From NCBI GenBank assembly GCA_033060915.1, contig CM065394.1:13627501-13691500 (forward strand): DNA of 64,000 nt, in the 5' to 3' direction. The notes under the pieces are model-generated. The model made no database searches and was not told where the DNA came from. It saw nothing but the letters and a program-made list of their open reading frames with translations. The first letter of the stretch is position 1; each line of letters opens with the position of its first letter. Positions 20,716 through 32,359 of this stretch are shown here, one piece after another. The stretch is from Euryodendron excelsum (lineage: Eukaryota > Streptophyta > Magnoliopsida > Ericales > Pentaphylacaceae). A program made the position numbers and the translations under genes.

Positions 20716-20777
20716 TGGCGCCACTAGTAGTGGCGTCAAGCCAAAAAATGGCCTGGCGCCACTCCTAGTGGCGCCAG
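20716..20777 (+). repeat. GGCGCC palindromes upstream of TATA
   Basis: 20716-20738 is an 11-bp inverted repeat around one base with one mismatch. 20753-20777 is an exact 11-bp stem, CTGGCGCCACT-CCT-AGTGGCGCCAG. A third, imperfect copy spans about 20791-20815. They end about 15-50 bp before the TATA box. Confidence 0.88.
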
Positions 20778-20829
20778 TGTATAATTTGGCCTAGCGCCAC
20801 TGCAACAGGCGCCAGGTTTGTCTTCCCTC

Positions 20830-20837
20830 TATAAATA
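20830..20837 (+). promoter_or_regulatory. LTR TATA box
   Basis: TATAAATA followed by CAGAGCC. The same position carries TATAAATA in the other giant LTRs (27755, 40239). Confidence 0.7.
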
Positions 20838-21399
20838 CAGAGCCTCGTTCAATGTAAAAAGGGTCTGCAAACTTAACCTAGAAATCACACAATTCGATAT
20901 ACAGAGCTCGAGCACCTCCAAAAACCCTAGTTTCCTTAGGTTTTCCAAACCCTAGCCTCCTATACACTCATATACTCCTCCATACACTCATACACAAGCC
21001 TTCAACCATTCTTTGAAGACTTGAAGAGCTGCCATCTAAAGCTTGAAGACAATCCTTGAAGGTTGAAGAAGAAGACCGAAGACTGCACGGCGCGCAAAAT
21101 AAACAAGATACAAGGTAGGCTCCCTCTTTAATTTTTCGTACTTCCCCCCTCTCTTCTCTCTCCAACCCACTTGGGTTTTCTCTATTTTAATCCCCCATCT
21201 CTTCCCCCCCCCCCCTTTCTTTGCATGCTTGAAACAAGGGGACTCCCGGTCCATGTGTAGGATTAGACTATTGGAGGGTCACCGTGTCGAAGGTTTTCTT
21301 CTAGTCTAACCAAAGACCACGTGGGTCCGGCCCCCTTGATTATGTGGTGAAGCCTTAGCCTTGTATGTTCACGACCCCCAAATTGCATTGTGCATATCA

Positions 21400-23350
21400 T
21401 AGTCTTGCATCTTCCAAAAACCATTTTCAAAGTTGTTTTTCAAAACGTTTTTAAACTTGTTTTCAAAATTGCATCCAAATCTCTTTTTCAAAAACTTGTT
21501 TTCAAAACCACAATTCTAGGGTGATTCTAGCCTTTCCATGGCTAGGGTTGCTTTAGGAAAGTGTTATATTAAAAGTGGCCTTTTGGTCTATATTTTCAAA
21601 CCTTGTTTTCAAAACCACTTTCTTAAAGTGGTTCTAGTCCTCTTATGGCTAGAAATGTTTTAGGAAAGTGAGATGTTTTTTTTTTTTTTACACCTTCTAA
21701 ACTCTCTCTTTTCAAAAATCTCTTCCTAAAAATCTCTTTTTCAACATACTTTCCTAAAACTCTCCTTTTTCAAAATTGTTTTCAAAAATTCCCTTCCAAA
21801 ATCTATTTTTCAAAACTTCCTTTTTCTACTCCTTTCCAAAAACTCTTTCTCCCCAAAATTTGCTTTCTAAAAACACTTCCTAAATTTACTTTCCTAAAAA
21901 ACTCTCTCCAACAATCTCCTTCCAAAAATCTTTCTAAAAAACTCTCTTTTCCAAAATTTTCCTACTAGAAACTCTCCTTTAGGATCTTCCTTCCAAAGTC
22001 TACGTTTCCAAAAACACACTTTCCAAAACTCCTTCTCTTTGAAATCTTTTTCCAAAAACTCTCTTTCCAAATTCACTTTCCAAAAACTCCTCCCTAGGAT
22101 TTCCTTCCAAAAACTCGTTTCCAAAAGCGCATTTTCCAAAAATCACTTTCCTTAGAGTCCAAGTCAAGCCCTAGAGCTAACCATTAGGAAACCCTAATTT
22201 TCTTTCCAAAAACATGATTTTCAAACTTTGCCCCAAACCTAGGTTTCCAAAACCTCTAGTTTTCACATCCAAATTATTCATGTTTCCAAAACCTCTTTTC
22301 TACGTCAAAACTATAATTTTCCAAACCTAGGGTTTCTAGAATCCCCTTTTTCAAATCCTTGTCAAATCCTATCTTCCCTTTAGGAAACCAAATCCAATCA
22401 TCCGTTTTTGGAAACAAAATCAAATCTTTTCTTTTAGAAACTAAATCCAATCCCCTCCTAATCCCAAACCTTTCCTAATTCAAATCCTTCCTAAACTTTC
22501 ACTTTCCTAAATCTTAAGTTTCCAAAACTTGAACATAAAAATCTTTTCTAAACTTTAAAACTCAACTTTCAAATCTTTCCTAATTCAACCATTTCCTAAT
22601 TTAACCCCCCGTTCCAAATCTTAACTCTCCAAATTCAAGTTTTCAAACTTTTCCTAAACTCAAACCTTTCTTAATTTCAAGATTTTCTAAAACCCTAAAA
22701 CTTTCTAAATCTTAAACTTTCTAAATCTCAAATCTTTCTAAATTCAAAACTTTCTTGATTCAAGACTTTCTTAAGTTGAAACTTTCTTAATTCAAAACAT
22801 TTCTAAATTCAACACTTTCTTATTTCTAAACCTTTCATGAAACAAAACTTTCCGATTTTTAAAACTTTCCTAATTTGGGAACTTTCCTAATCTGAAAACC
22901 TTTCCTTTTCGAAAACTTTCTAAACTCGAAACTTTCTAATTTCAAAACTTTCCTGAAACCTAAAACTTTCCTAAATTCAAAATTCAAAACTTTCCTAAAG
23001 TTGAAACATTCCAAATTCAAAGCTTTCCTCAGTTGAAACTTTTCTAATTTCAAAACTTTCCTAAATCGAACATTTCCTAATTCAAACATTTCCTAAATCC
23101 AATCTTTCCTAATCTCCTAAACCTTCCAAGTCAAGTCAAATCTTTCCTAAGTCTCTTCTCTTTCCTAAGTCTAGGTTTCCTAAACCTTCATCTTTCTAAA
23201 ACAAGTCCAAATCTATCTTTTCAAATCAAAATCCAATCTTCTCAATTTCAATTTTCAATCTCCACTTCCAATTTCAAATCAAATTCAATTTTCAATTCAA
23301 TCTCTCAATCTTCCAATCCAATCTCTCTCTTCAAATCAATCCCTTTTCAA
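21400..23350 (+). repeat. G-poor, pyrimidine/A-rich quasi-repeat block
   Basis: Drifting units of about 17-22 bp such as AACTTTCCTAAATTCAAA, with only a few percent G. This is the plus-strand equivalent of 9240-11560. It lies in the transcribed part of the LTR downstream of the TATA box. Frames on the opposite strand (for example 22859-23089) are open only because of the composition. Confidence 0.88.
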
Positions 23351-24186
23351 TCGGACTCCGGTCCGAACTACGACTGACCTGATTCTCCCAAAGAGATACG
23401 TAGGCAACCTCCATAGGTGCGGTCACAATACTTTTCAAACTTTCAATTCCACCCTCATGGTTGTGGGTTCCAAAATCTTTCCAAATTTCAAATTCCAATC
23501 AATTTTCAAATTTCAATTTCAAAATTTCTATTCCTATTTCCAAGTTTTCAAAGTTTCCAATTTCAATTCCATCTTTTTAGATCTATTTTCAAATCAAAGC
23601 AATCTTTTTTTTTTAAATCTATTTTTCAATTCTCTCCTATTGCACTTGCATATCATGCATCATATTTTTCAAACATTATTTTTCAAAGTGAATATGGTTG
23701 AACTATAGTTAATTAAAGACTCTCATAGGTGAATCTAGGGTGATTAGACATATAGGTACCGAAAGGGCAGGGTAGGGTGATAGCTTAGTGCGTCTTCCCT
23801 ATACGTAACCAACCTCCGAACCTAAGATCACTGATTTCAAAGACCAAAAGGAGTTATTTTTCAAAAAGGGGCTAAATATTTTCCAAAAGTTGCCAAACAA
23901 CCTATTTTTCGTAAAAACCCTCTCTTGAGGTGGTATTTTTCAAAATCGTTTTTCAAAAACCCTAAGTGTAGTCTTCGGATTATGCTTAGTTTTTAGGTGG
24001 CCTAACTCACCTTAATCAAGTTAGGTGGCAACTCCGAATCTTTTTCAAAAGCCCTTTATTCAAATTAATTTTCAATTCAAACCTAGTCGCACTCATTCTT
24101 TTAGGAGGGTGAGTTCTAACGAGAGAGTACAGCATTTTTCCCGCTTGGGTGAGTATTCCTCGAGTGCAAAAAATCTGGGCGCGACA

Positions 24187-24385
24187 TTAGGTTAACTAGG
24201 TTACACTGGGTTAAACTGGGTTAGGTTTATACTATAGTTTATGGAATATTAACTAGGGTTACACTAGGGTTAGGTTACCTAAGGAATTAAACTAGGGTTA
24301 GTTCATAATGCTAACGTAGGTTCTACTAGGGCTAGGGTTAACTAGAGTTAGGTTTAGGATGATGCTAACTATATATGGTAACGGT
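24187..24385 (+). repeat. Degenerate telomere-like array, part 2
   Basis: Continues 18488-18569 after the solo LTR: TTAACTAGG, ACTGGGTTA, ACTAGGGTTAGG units. The final five bases ACGGT (24381-24385) are the left target duplication of the next LTR. Confidence 0.7.
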
Positions 24386-24638
24386 TATCACACCCCAATT
24401 TTTCGTACTCGAGAAAATACGAGTGAAAAAAACACGATACTCTCTCGTTAGAACTCACCCTCCTAAACGGACGAGTGCGACTAGGTTAGAATTAGAAATT
24501 GATTTGAATAAGGGCTTTTGAAAAAGATTTGGAGTTGCCACCTAACTATGTTAAGGTGAGTTAAGTCACCTAAAACTAAATACAATCTAAAGATTAAACT
24601 TAAGATTTTTTAAAAGGATTTGAAAACTTCCTCAAGAG

Positions 24639-24676
<38 letters not shown>

Positions 24677-26156
24677 GAGAAAACAGGTTGTTTGGCAACT
24701 TTTGAAAAGATTTAAGTCCTTTTTGAAAAATGACTCTGGTTTTGGTCTCTCGAAAACAGTGATTCTAGGTTCGGAAGATGGTTACGTATAAGGAAGATGC
24801 ACTAGGCTATCACCTTATCCTGCCCTTGTGATACCTACATATCTTTCACCTTAAGTTCACTCATTTAGAATCTTCGATTATCCAATGTCAAATTATATCC
24901 ACTTTAAAAAGAATTTTAAAAAGATGTTTAATATGATGCATGACATGCAAGTGCAAGAAAAAGATTTGATTTTGAAAATAAATTTGACAAGGAGATTTGA
25001 AGTTTGAAAAAGGTTGTAGGAATTCGAAACTTGAAAAAGGTTGTGGAATTCGAAACTTGAAAAAGGTGGTGGAATTGGAAACTTGAAAAAGGTTGTGAAA
25101 TTGAAAACTTAAAAAAGATTGTGACCGTACCCATGAGGGTTATCTACGTATCCCTTTATTGGGAATCAGGTCAGTCGTAGTTCGGGGTCCTATTAAAACT
25201 AGACACTTTGAGATCTTGTTTGATTTCACTTTAGAGTCTTGAAAAGTTTGACTTGAAAAGGGTTTGACTTGAACTTTAATTGAAAATTGAACATTGATAT
25301 GAAATTGACTTTCATTTGAAATCAACCTTGGAATTTACTTTGATTTGAAATTGAACTTGGTGATTTGAAATAGCACTTAGATTTAATTTGAAAAGATTGA
25401 GTTGAACTTTGAAATCAATTTGACTTGAATTGAAGTTTGAAAATCATCTTGGTTTTAGACTTGAGTTTTAGAAAAGAGTTGAAATTTTCAAACTTTAGGG
25501 TTAGGGTTGAACTAGGGTTTAGATGGACTAGGACTTAGGTAACCTAGGGTTGAAGCATGCAATTGAAATAGAAAGGTTTGATTTTAGAAAGTTAAATTTT
25601 AGGAAAGTTTTGAATTAGGAAGGATCCAAATTAGGAAAGTTCCAAATTAGGAAAGTTCCATTTTAGGAAAATTTCCTTTTTAAGAAAAATTTAATTTTGA
25701 AAAGATTTCAATTTGGAAAGGTTTGAATTTAGAAAGATTCAAAATTTGAAAAAATTTGAAAGTTTGAAATTTAGAAAGTCGGAATTTGAAAAGGCTTGAA
25801 ATTAGGAAAAATTTGAACTTAGAAAGATTGAAATTTGGAAAGATTTGAAAGTTTGAAATTTAGAAAGTCAGAATTTAGAAAGGTTTGAAATTAGAAAAGA
25901 TTTGATTTATATTTACTAAAGTGGAAGATTGGATTTTATTTTTCGAATGTAGAGGATTTGATTTGGTTTCCTATTTGGAAAAGATTTGATTTGCATTGAA
26001 ATTGAAAAGCTTGAGTTTTAGAAATCTTGAATTTGGAAATCTATGATTTTATGTAAAAATAGGGTTTTGAAAATTTATGGTATGAGATAAATAGAAAGTC
26101 ATGATTTTAAGAAAGAAATTAAGGTTTCCTAGTCATGGATTCTAAGGCTTGACTTA
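24386..26156 (-). mobile_element. Giant LTR, minus strand, left arm (split by nested element)
   Basis: Begins TATCACACCCCAATTTTTCG, a diverged version of TGTCGCACCCAGATTTTTCG at 8357, and follows that LTR to about its position 10887. It stops at 26156 and resumes at 44862. Flanking ACGGT (24381-24385) and ACAGT (47556-47560) are the probable target duplications. A run of 32 T (24644-24675) has expanded near the start. Joined length is about 4.5 kb, so it was a solo LTR before the nested insertion. Confidence 0.85.
26152..26156. repeat. Target site duplication ACTTA (left)
   Basis: ACTTA here and ACTTG at 44862-44866 differ at one base and flank the complete element exactly. Confidence 0.75.
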
Positions 26157-27754
26157 TGTAACCTTCCCATTTTTACTCGATCCGTAATCTCCAGATCCAG
26201 TTTTCCTAGGGGCATGATGGTGCAAGCCCAAGACGGGACTTTCAAACTCCCATCCAGTCAACTAGTCGCTTTCGGACCTACAAAGCCCAATTGAAGCCAT
26301 AAACACCATCATGCCCCTAAGAATAACAAGCAGCTTTCCGAGACCGAGCCGTCTTGGAAACCAACGCCATCCAGGTAGCTTCCCGAGATCGAGCGATATC
26401 GAGGACCAACACCTTACCAAAATTTCAGACGGTTCACTTCTAGCATCTGCTGGCCCACCAATGTAGAATGTTCGTCATTTGGTAGTTCTTCGAGACCAAG
26501 CATTCTCGGAAACCAACACCACCATCGCAGGTAGCTTTCTGAGACCAGGCATTCTTAGAAACCAACACCACCCTATAGGTAGCTCTCTGAGACCGGACGG
26601 TCCCAGGGACCAACACCGCACAAGTATTTTTTCGAGACAAGGCGGCCTCAGTAACCAACACCTAGGTCAACACCAGCGCCTGCTAGCCCGACTCAGTGAA
26701 AAATGACCAAACCTGCCCCTTGGGCCTCCGGGCATGTCTTGAGAAAGTTCAAAATCCCTCGAGACGGTAAGTCCACCTTTCCAAAGTGTTACTAACCAGT
26801 TGGGCATACTCAACACGCCATTCTATCCAATTTCGATCCCGTTTTGGCTAACTTCGGTCAAAATGATCGTTTTACCCCTGAATGCCCTAGCACCGAACAA
26901 ATCCCACCGAACAGTGAAAAACTCTTTCGAGATCATCCTTGAATGACCCGACACGCTTAACATAACACTCCGACTTGTTCCTAGGCTTTTCAACCAAGCC
27001 TGGGAAACAACTTAAAGAATACGTAAACCAGGGAATTCTCAAATGCTCATTCATAGGTCTTTTCATCGATACAGCTTGATCAGAGAGATCACTTCTCGAA
27101 GCCCCTCATCGCATGGCTCAAAAACAGCTACTTTCAATAACCCCTGGAGCGTCTCACAGACATTCCGCTAAGATTAACTTTTTTTCCAATTTTCGAATTG
27201 TAACGCATCATTAAACGACTTGAGAAATGCGTAAATTAGGAAATTCTCGAAAGTATTTCCGAAGTACTTTCCATCGGTACGATCTGATCAGAGAGATCGC
27301 TTCCCCGAGATCTTGATTATGCAACACACAAACGGCTACTTTTGAACCCTCACAAAGCGTATCACACACACTCTACAAAAATGCGATTTCATGCACACTT
27401 CCTGAGATAATATCTCACACTTCTGAACACCGTTCAGACTTTCTAAAAACTTAGAAGTTCACGAGAAACCCTAAGAGAACACCGTAGATGCAACCGATTC
27501 CTCTAAAACCTTCCTAGTTGGCACAATTATTGAGGTAAAGTTTAAACGAACACTCCCAACAATGGAATGTATGCTACATGCGCCCAGATTTTGATCAGAT
27601 AGATCAAACTTTTCTTAGCCCTTAAGATTTAGCCAATACAGGAAATGCCACGTGGCCTTCATTCTGTGAAACTATACCAGCACATGTAGCACATACGCCT
27701 GTGTAATTTTACACAAGCACATATGCTACATGCGCCAGTGTCCAAAATTTTACC

Positions 27755-27762
27755 TATAAATA
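27755..27762 (+). promoter_or_regulatory. TATA box of 5' LTR
   Basis: TATAAATA, about 20 bp after a diverged ATGCTACATGCGCC palindrome arm. Confidence 0.65.
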
Positions 27763-29194
27763 CAAGTTTCCCCCATTGCATATTCTAGAATTAAAATTGA
27801 TAGCGAAGCTCTGATAAAACCGATCCAGAACCTCGAATTCCTATATACCTCTCACACTTCAATCACTTAGGGAAAATTCCACCTCCCCCCAAACCATACA
27901 CTTCGCCTACATTGCCTCCCATGCCATAGAATACCTCCTTCAAGCCCCTCAAGGACACTTAAAGCCATCCTAGCTCAAATCAAAATATCCATAGAAGATT
28001 ACAAGTGTATTGAAAGCAAAAGGTGGTATTTCTTTTATATTTTTGTCTTCCCCCACTCTTCTCTTCTCCCCCCTAGCCTACTTAGGCTATTCTCTATTTT
28101 AATCCCCACCTTCTACCCCCTTTTCTTGCATGCTTGAAGCAAGAGGGCTCTTAGTTCAGGCCTAGAGAAAAGTTAGTAGGAGCCACCATGTAAAGGGATC
28201 TCTCAAAAGCCTACTTTAAGATGGTATGACCTTGGCGCCCCTTGATTATGGGGTGTAGCCTAAAGCCTTGTATGAATTCATGACTTCCTTTGCACATAGT
28301 TATATAGTTCATATTTTGCATGCTTGGCTTTGTCTTTAAGTTTATGACCATATTGATCAAGTCTTCACTATCCCCATTTGTATGTCATATTCAAGCCTCC
28401 TATTCAAATGTTCTCATAAAAGTGGTTTAAGAGTTGGTCCCTTGAAGTTTAGAATGAGACCCTAGGTAATCATGCCCTAGAAAATCTCTCCATTAACCCC
28501 CTAGCTCATATTTTTGCACCCTTACATTCCAACTTGTATAAAAATGGTTTTCAAACTCTCGACTTCCCAAGGTTTCTATTCTCTCAAGTTTAATAGTTGG
28601 AATGGCTCCATGGAATCCTCTCTCGAGTGGTATCCCTTTTATATTAGCCATAGGAACCCTAAATTATTAGGATGGTTCCCTTCTCTTTTTATTCTTATAC
28701 AAAAATGATTTTCGAACTCATTGGTTTCTAAAGTTTCTATTCTCTCAAACTTACTGGTTGGAATGGCCCTATGGAACCCTCTCTTGAGTGGACTCCTTTT
28801 ACGTTGGCCATAGGAACCTTAACTAGTTAGAATAGTTTCCTTTAAAAAATGGTTTTAAAAATCTTCTTCTCAAAAAATGGTTTTCAAAAGTTCGTTTTCT
28901 CCATCTTTGCATTAAAAATGATTTTTCAAAACGTTGTCATCATTGTGTTGATTTTTTTTTTTGAAATCCCCACTCTTTTCAAGATAAAGGTTATAATGAT
29001 CCTAAGAAAACCTTCTTCAGAATGGTTTTCAACTACCAACCATATAAGCCATATCCTTGCTTAGAGTCAACTTTTATGGAAATAATCTTCAAAAGGGTTA
29101 TTTACCAAAATCCTTTGCATAACATGATTTGTTTTCCAAAACTCTTTTCAAAAATGCATAAAACCACCTTTCCAAACCATCATCCAATCCAAGC

Positions 29195-29525
29195 CTAGGT
29201 TAACTTGACCCTAGTTGTCCAACCCTAGGTTAATCTAACCCAAGTTAGTTAACCCTAGGTCACTGTAACCCTAGGTTAACCCAACCTTAGTTAGTTAATC
29301 CAAGGTCACCTTAGCCCTAGATTAACCAAACCCTAGTTGATTAACCCTAGGTTAATCAAACCCTGGTTGATTAACCCTAGGTTAACTTAACCCTAGTTGT
29401 CCAAACCCTAGGTTAACCCGACCTTAGTTAGTTAACCTTAGGCCACCTTAACCCTAGGTTAACCTAACACAAGTTAGTTAACCTTAGGTCACCCCTAACC
29501 TTAGGCCAATCCAACCTAGGTTAGT
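29195..29525 (+). repeat. Telomere-like repeats inside LTR
   Basis: Irregular units of CCCTAGGTTAACC and CCCTAGTTGATTAA. The 3' LTR has the same block at about 41665-41965. It is similar in composition to the array at 18488-18569, 24187-24385 and 47556-47735, on the opposite strand. Confidence 0.8.
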
Positions 29526-30621
29526 ATACTTCAAGATTTCAACTCAAGAACCCCTTTTAAATGATCTTTCAATTTCAAACTATTCTCATAACCCATTTTT
29601 TCAAAACCTCCTACTCTTTTGAGATTTCAAAAACCAACTCCATAACCTTCTCAAATACTCCTACACTCTACCTTTAAATTATTTCCAAAAATGTTTTCAA
29701 GAACTCACAACTCTAAGGTGCCCCTATCCCTTTTATGGTTAGGGATTCTAAGAAAATGTGATATATTAAGTTCAACCTTCAAGGTTGTCCATATTAGAAT
29801 TCCCAAAGTCCTAGGTGTTTTTAAAAACCACTTTCAAAAAACCTTTCAAAAACCAATTTACTAAAACACTCCAAGATCACACCTCCAAGGTTTTCAAAAT
29901 AAAACTTCAAAACATTTTCAAAACTCTCTTGAGTTATTTCAAAGTATTTCCAAAACTCCCTCAAGTTGTTCTAAAAACCTTTCAAGATATTTCACAACCC
30001 TATTTCAAAAGCGTTTTTCAAAAGCCTTCAAGTTCTATTCCAAAAATGCTCCAACATCCGGCTTCAAATCACAATTCTCAAGTCATTTTTTCAAAGACCA
30101 CAAAGTGTCTTCAAACCATTCTGAAGACCTCAAGCATCTTCAAACATTCCAAAGGCCCTAATGCACCTACTTTTCATCATGCTCTTACCCGAACTACGAA
30201 TAACCTGATTCTCGCCAAATGAGATATGTAAACATTCTAAAATGGTGCGGTCATAACTCTTGTTCCAATCCAAGTCCTTTTTCAAAACTCCCTACCAATT
30301 CAAAATCCCTATTTCAAACTCCTTCAAAACTCCCATGTTTTCAAACATATTTCTCAAAACTTACATCATGTATCATTCATCCAAAAAGTGATAACCAAAC
30401 CCCGTTTTCAAAATTTTAAAGTCGATATTAAGTGGACAATGGTAACCGGTTATTCTAGTGAGTGAACAAAAGGGTGAATAGACATGTAGGTACCGAAATG
30501 GTGAGGTAAGGTGATAATCTTAGGATATCTTCCCTACACGTAACCAACCCCCGGACCATAGACTTCTGTTTTTGAAAGACCAGAATGGAGTAATTTCCAA
30601 AAAGGGCTTAAAACTTGTCGA

Positions 30622-30638
30622 AGGTTGCCAAGCAACCT
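30622..30638 (+). other. Conserved U5 hairpin near primer site
   Basis: AGGTTGC-CAA-GCAACCT, a 7-bp perfect stem about 270 bp before the primer site. The equivalent at 8637 keeps six of the pairs. Confidence 0.5.
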
Positions 30639-30910
30639 ATTTTCTTAAAAACCCTCTATTGAGGAAGTTTTTCAAAACCTTTTTCCAAAAATCCTAAGTT
30701 TAATCTTTGAATTATACTTAGTTTTAGGTGACCTAACTCACTTTAATCAAATTAGGTGGTGACTCCTATTTTCTAAATAGCCCTTAATCAAACCAATTTC
30801 AAGTTCAAGCCTAGTCGCACTCATCCTTCTAGGAGGATGAGTTCTAACAATAGAATTTTATGCTTTTTTCTGAGCCAAAAGGACTGAGTCAAAAACCGGG
30901 CCGCGACAGC

Positions 30911-30928
30911 TGGCGACTACGTTAGGGA
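30911..30928 (+). promoter_or_regulatory. Primer binding site, tRNA-Arg type
   Basis: TGGCGACT is the exact complement of an AGTCG-CCA tRNA 3' end, and the next ten bases (ACGTTAGGGA) are a degenerate match to the TCCACTGGGG continuation expected for plant tRNA-Arg. It lies two bases after the LTR end, as in Ogre/Tat elements. It fixes the LTR boundary and the orientation of all giant LTRs in the window. Confidence 0.8.
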
Positions 30929-32359
30929 CATTTAGAGGGTTAGGCCATTAACATGCCTCTTCACCCTTCACTCACCCAGAATCTCTGGTTACTTTGTCTA
31001 GTTTTATCCACTTTTCAAATTTTTCTAAGTTTCTAAAAAAAATCTTATTTTCCAAAATGGTTTTCAAATAAGTGTCATCGCATTGCTTACATTCATGCTC
31101 TTGCATTAATCATCCATCTTATCTTGCATTGAGTTTTTCAAAAAGTTACTAACTCTTTACATTTTTCTTTTTTAGATGGACCTTTGTTCACATTTTATTT
31201 TATGCCATAATTAATTGCCATGTATGTGATGAATGAACAGGATGTGATGTGTGTTGTTGGATCCTTTCCTCCATTTTCAAAAATTTCACACACACTTGGT
31301 GCGCTCACTTGCATTTGCATTTTGCATATATTACTTGGTTACTACCCTTCTAGATAGAAGGGGGAACAGTATATTGACTGTGGGTAGATGTTGTATCAAT
31401 TTCTCAGCCTACAGTCTCTTGATAGTTCCTCCGCTCAAACCACCAACCAAAGATGGAGTTTACCCTTTTAGGGGTGGACGTTGGAGGTTTGAAAGTTTGG
31501 GAACCGAGCTTTTTAGGAATCATTAGTAAACCCCCAACCTCATGCTCATGTAGCACCCCATGCACAGTCGAACCTCTGCCGGATTTAGGACACGCAAGTC
31601 AATTTCAAAACCAAGGAGGAATGAGCGACCGCTTTACTTTCCTTTATTTTCTGTTCAATCCATGTTGTTATGCTACTTAATCTTCGTCATTGTGTTATGT
31701 ATACATCTTTTCGATTCATAACTGCTCATGCATCGGAATTCATTTCAAGACAAGAGTTCCCAAAGTAACTCAAGTTATTACATCTCCATGCAGCTGATTA
31801 ACCCTCAGAGAAAGGTCCAAAGGCCTTCTCGCTCAAATCAAACCAACCAAAACTCCTAAAGGTACCAAGAGACCCTAAGGATTCATGGCATGCATCAAAG
31901 TCATCTCATAAAGAGGGGCTCTAATCCCTCTTCGCCCACAAAGATAGGGCTACCAAGAAGACAAGGGGCAATCCGGAAACAAGGTCTCTCATCGACCTCT
32001 ACCAAAGAAGGCGAATCAAAAAACTTAAAAGTAGTTTAGCATTTTAAATATAAAAATATAATAAGTGAAAGCCTCAAGGAAAATGTTCCCCTTCCCCTTC
32101 AAATGTACTTTCAATTCCATGTACAAAGAAAGAAAAAAAAATCTAATGCAATAAAACTGTCCTTCCTTCTTTCATCGAATGTATGCATGAATGTGTGAAT
32201 GAGTAAATGAATAGGCATACACATGTACAGTATTGCATGCAGGGGCAACCCCTTATCTCAAAGAGTGAGCCAAAACATCATGACTAGTCCCCTTCGCATA
32301 GCAGGGGTATTCCTAAGTCATGCATTGCATAAAAACTTTTCAAAAACGGGCACTAACTT
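30929..32359 (+). other. Untranslated leader of the complete element
   Basis: Between primer site and gag remnant. Frames such as 31251-31526 show no motif. No promoter or gene recognised. Confidence 0.5.

Larger units (their letters stand above)
18570..24186 (+). mobile_element. Solo giant Tat/Ogre-type LTR (5617 bp), plus strand
   Basis: Runs from TGTAAGCACCCC to GGGCGCGACA with 5-bp target duplications and no internal region. It is the sister of the minus-strand LTR at 8357: same ends, same order of parts, strong sequence similarity. Parts in order: 29-bp minisatellite, 157-bp tandem repeats, GGCGCC palindromes, TATA box (20830), leader, 2 kb G-poor block, and conserved U5 with a TACGTAGGCAACC segment. 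From the TATA box to the LTR end is about 3.36 kb, so R plus U5 is unusually long. Confidence 0.93.
26157..30908 (+). mobile_element. 5' LTR of the complete element
   Basis: Starts TGTAAC, ends CCGCGACA two bases before the primer site. It carries a TATA box (27755), CCTAGGTTAACC repeats (29195-29525), a G-poor block, the conserved U5 hairpin (30622) and the same U5 end as the other giant LTRs. Its U3 lacks the 81-bp and 157-bp arrays and has different promoter palindromes, so it is a separate subfamily. Compared with the 3' LTR, about 220 bp are missing near 27001. Confidence 0.88.

Noticed and set aside
24644..24675. Poly-T as a LINE/SINE tail on the minus strand
   Set aside because: It lies inside an otherwise collinear giant LTR at a site where the sister copies have a short T-poor segment; simple expansion is enough.
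29815..30222. 135-codon frame in the 5' LTR with a 144-codon counterpart in the 3' LTR (42228-42662), each followed by an ATGA-overlapping second frame
   Set aside because: Between the LTRs I count about 10 silent and 17 replacement changes, near neutral expectation. The frame is open because the block is G-poor and so has few TAG/TGA stops.
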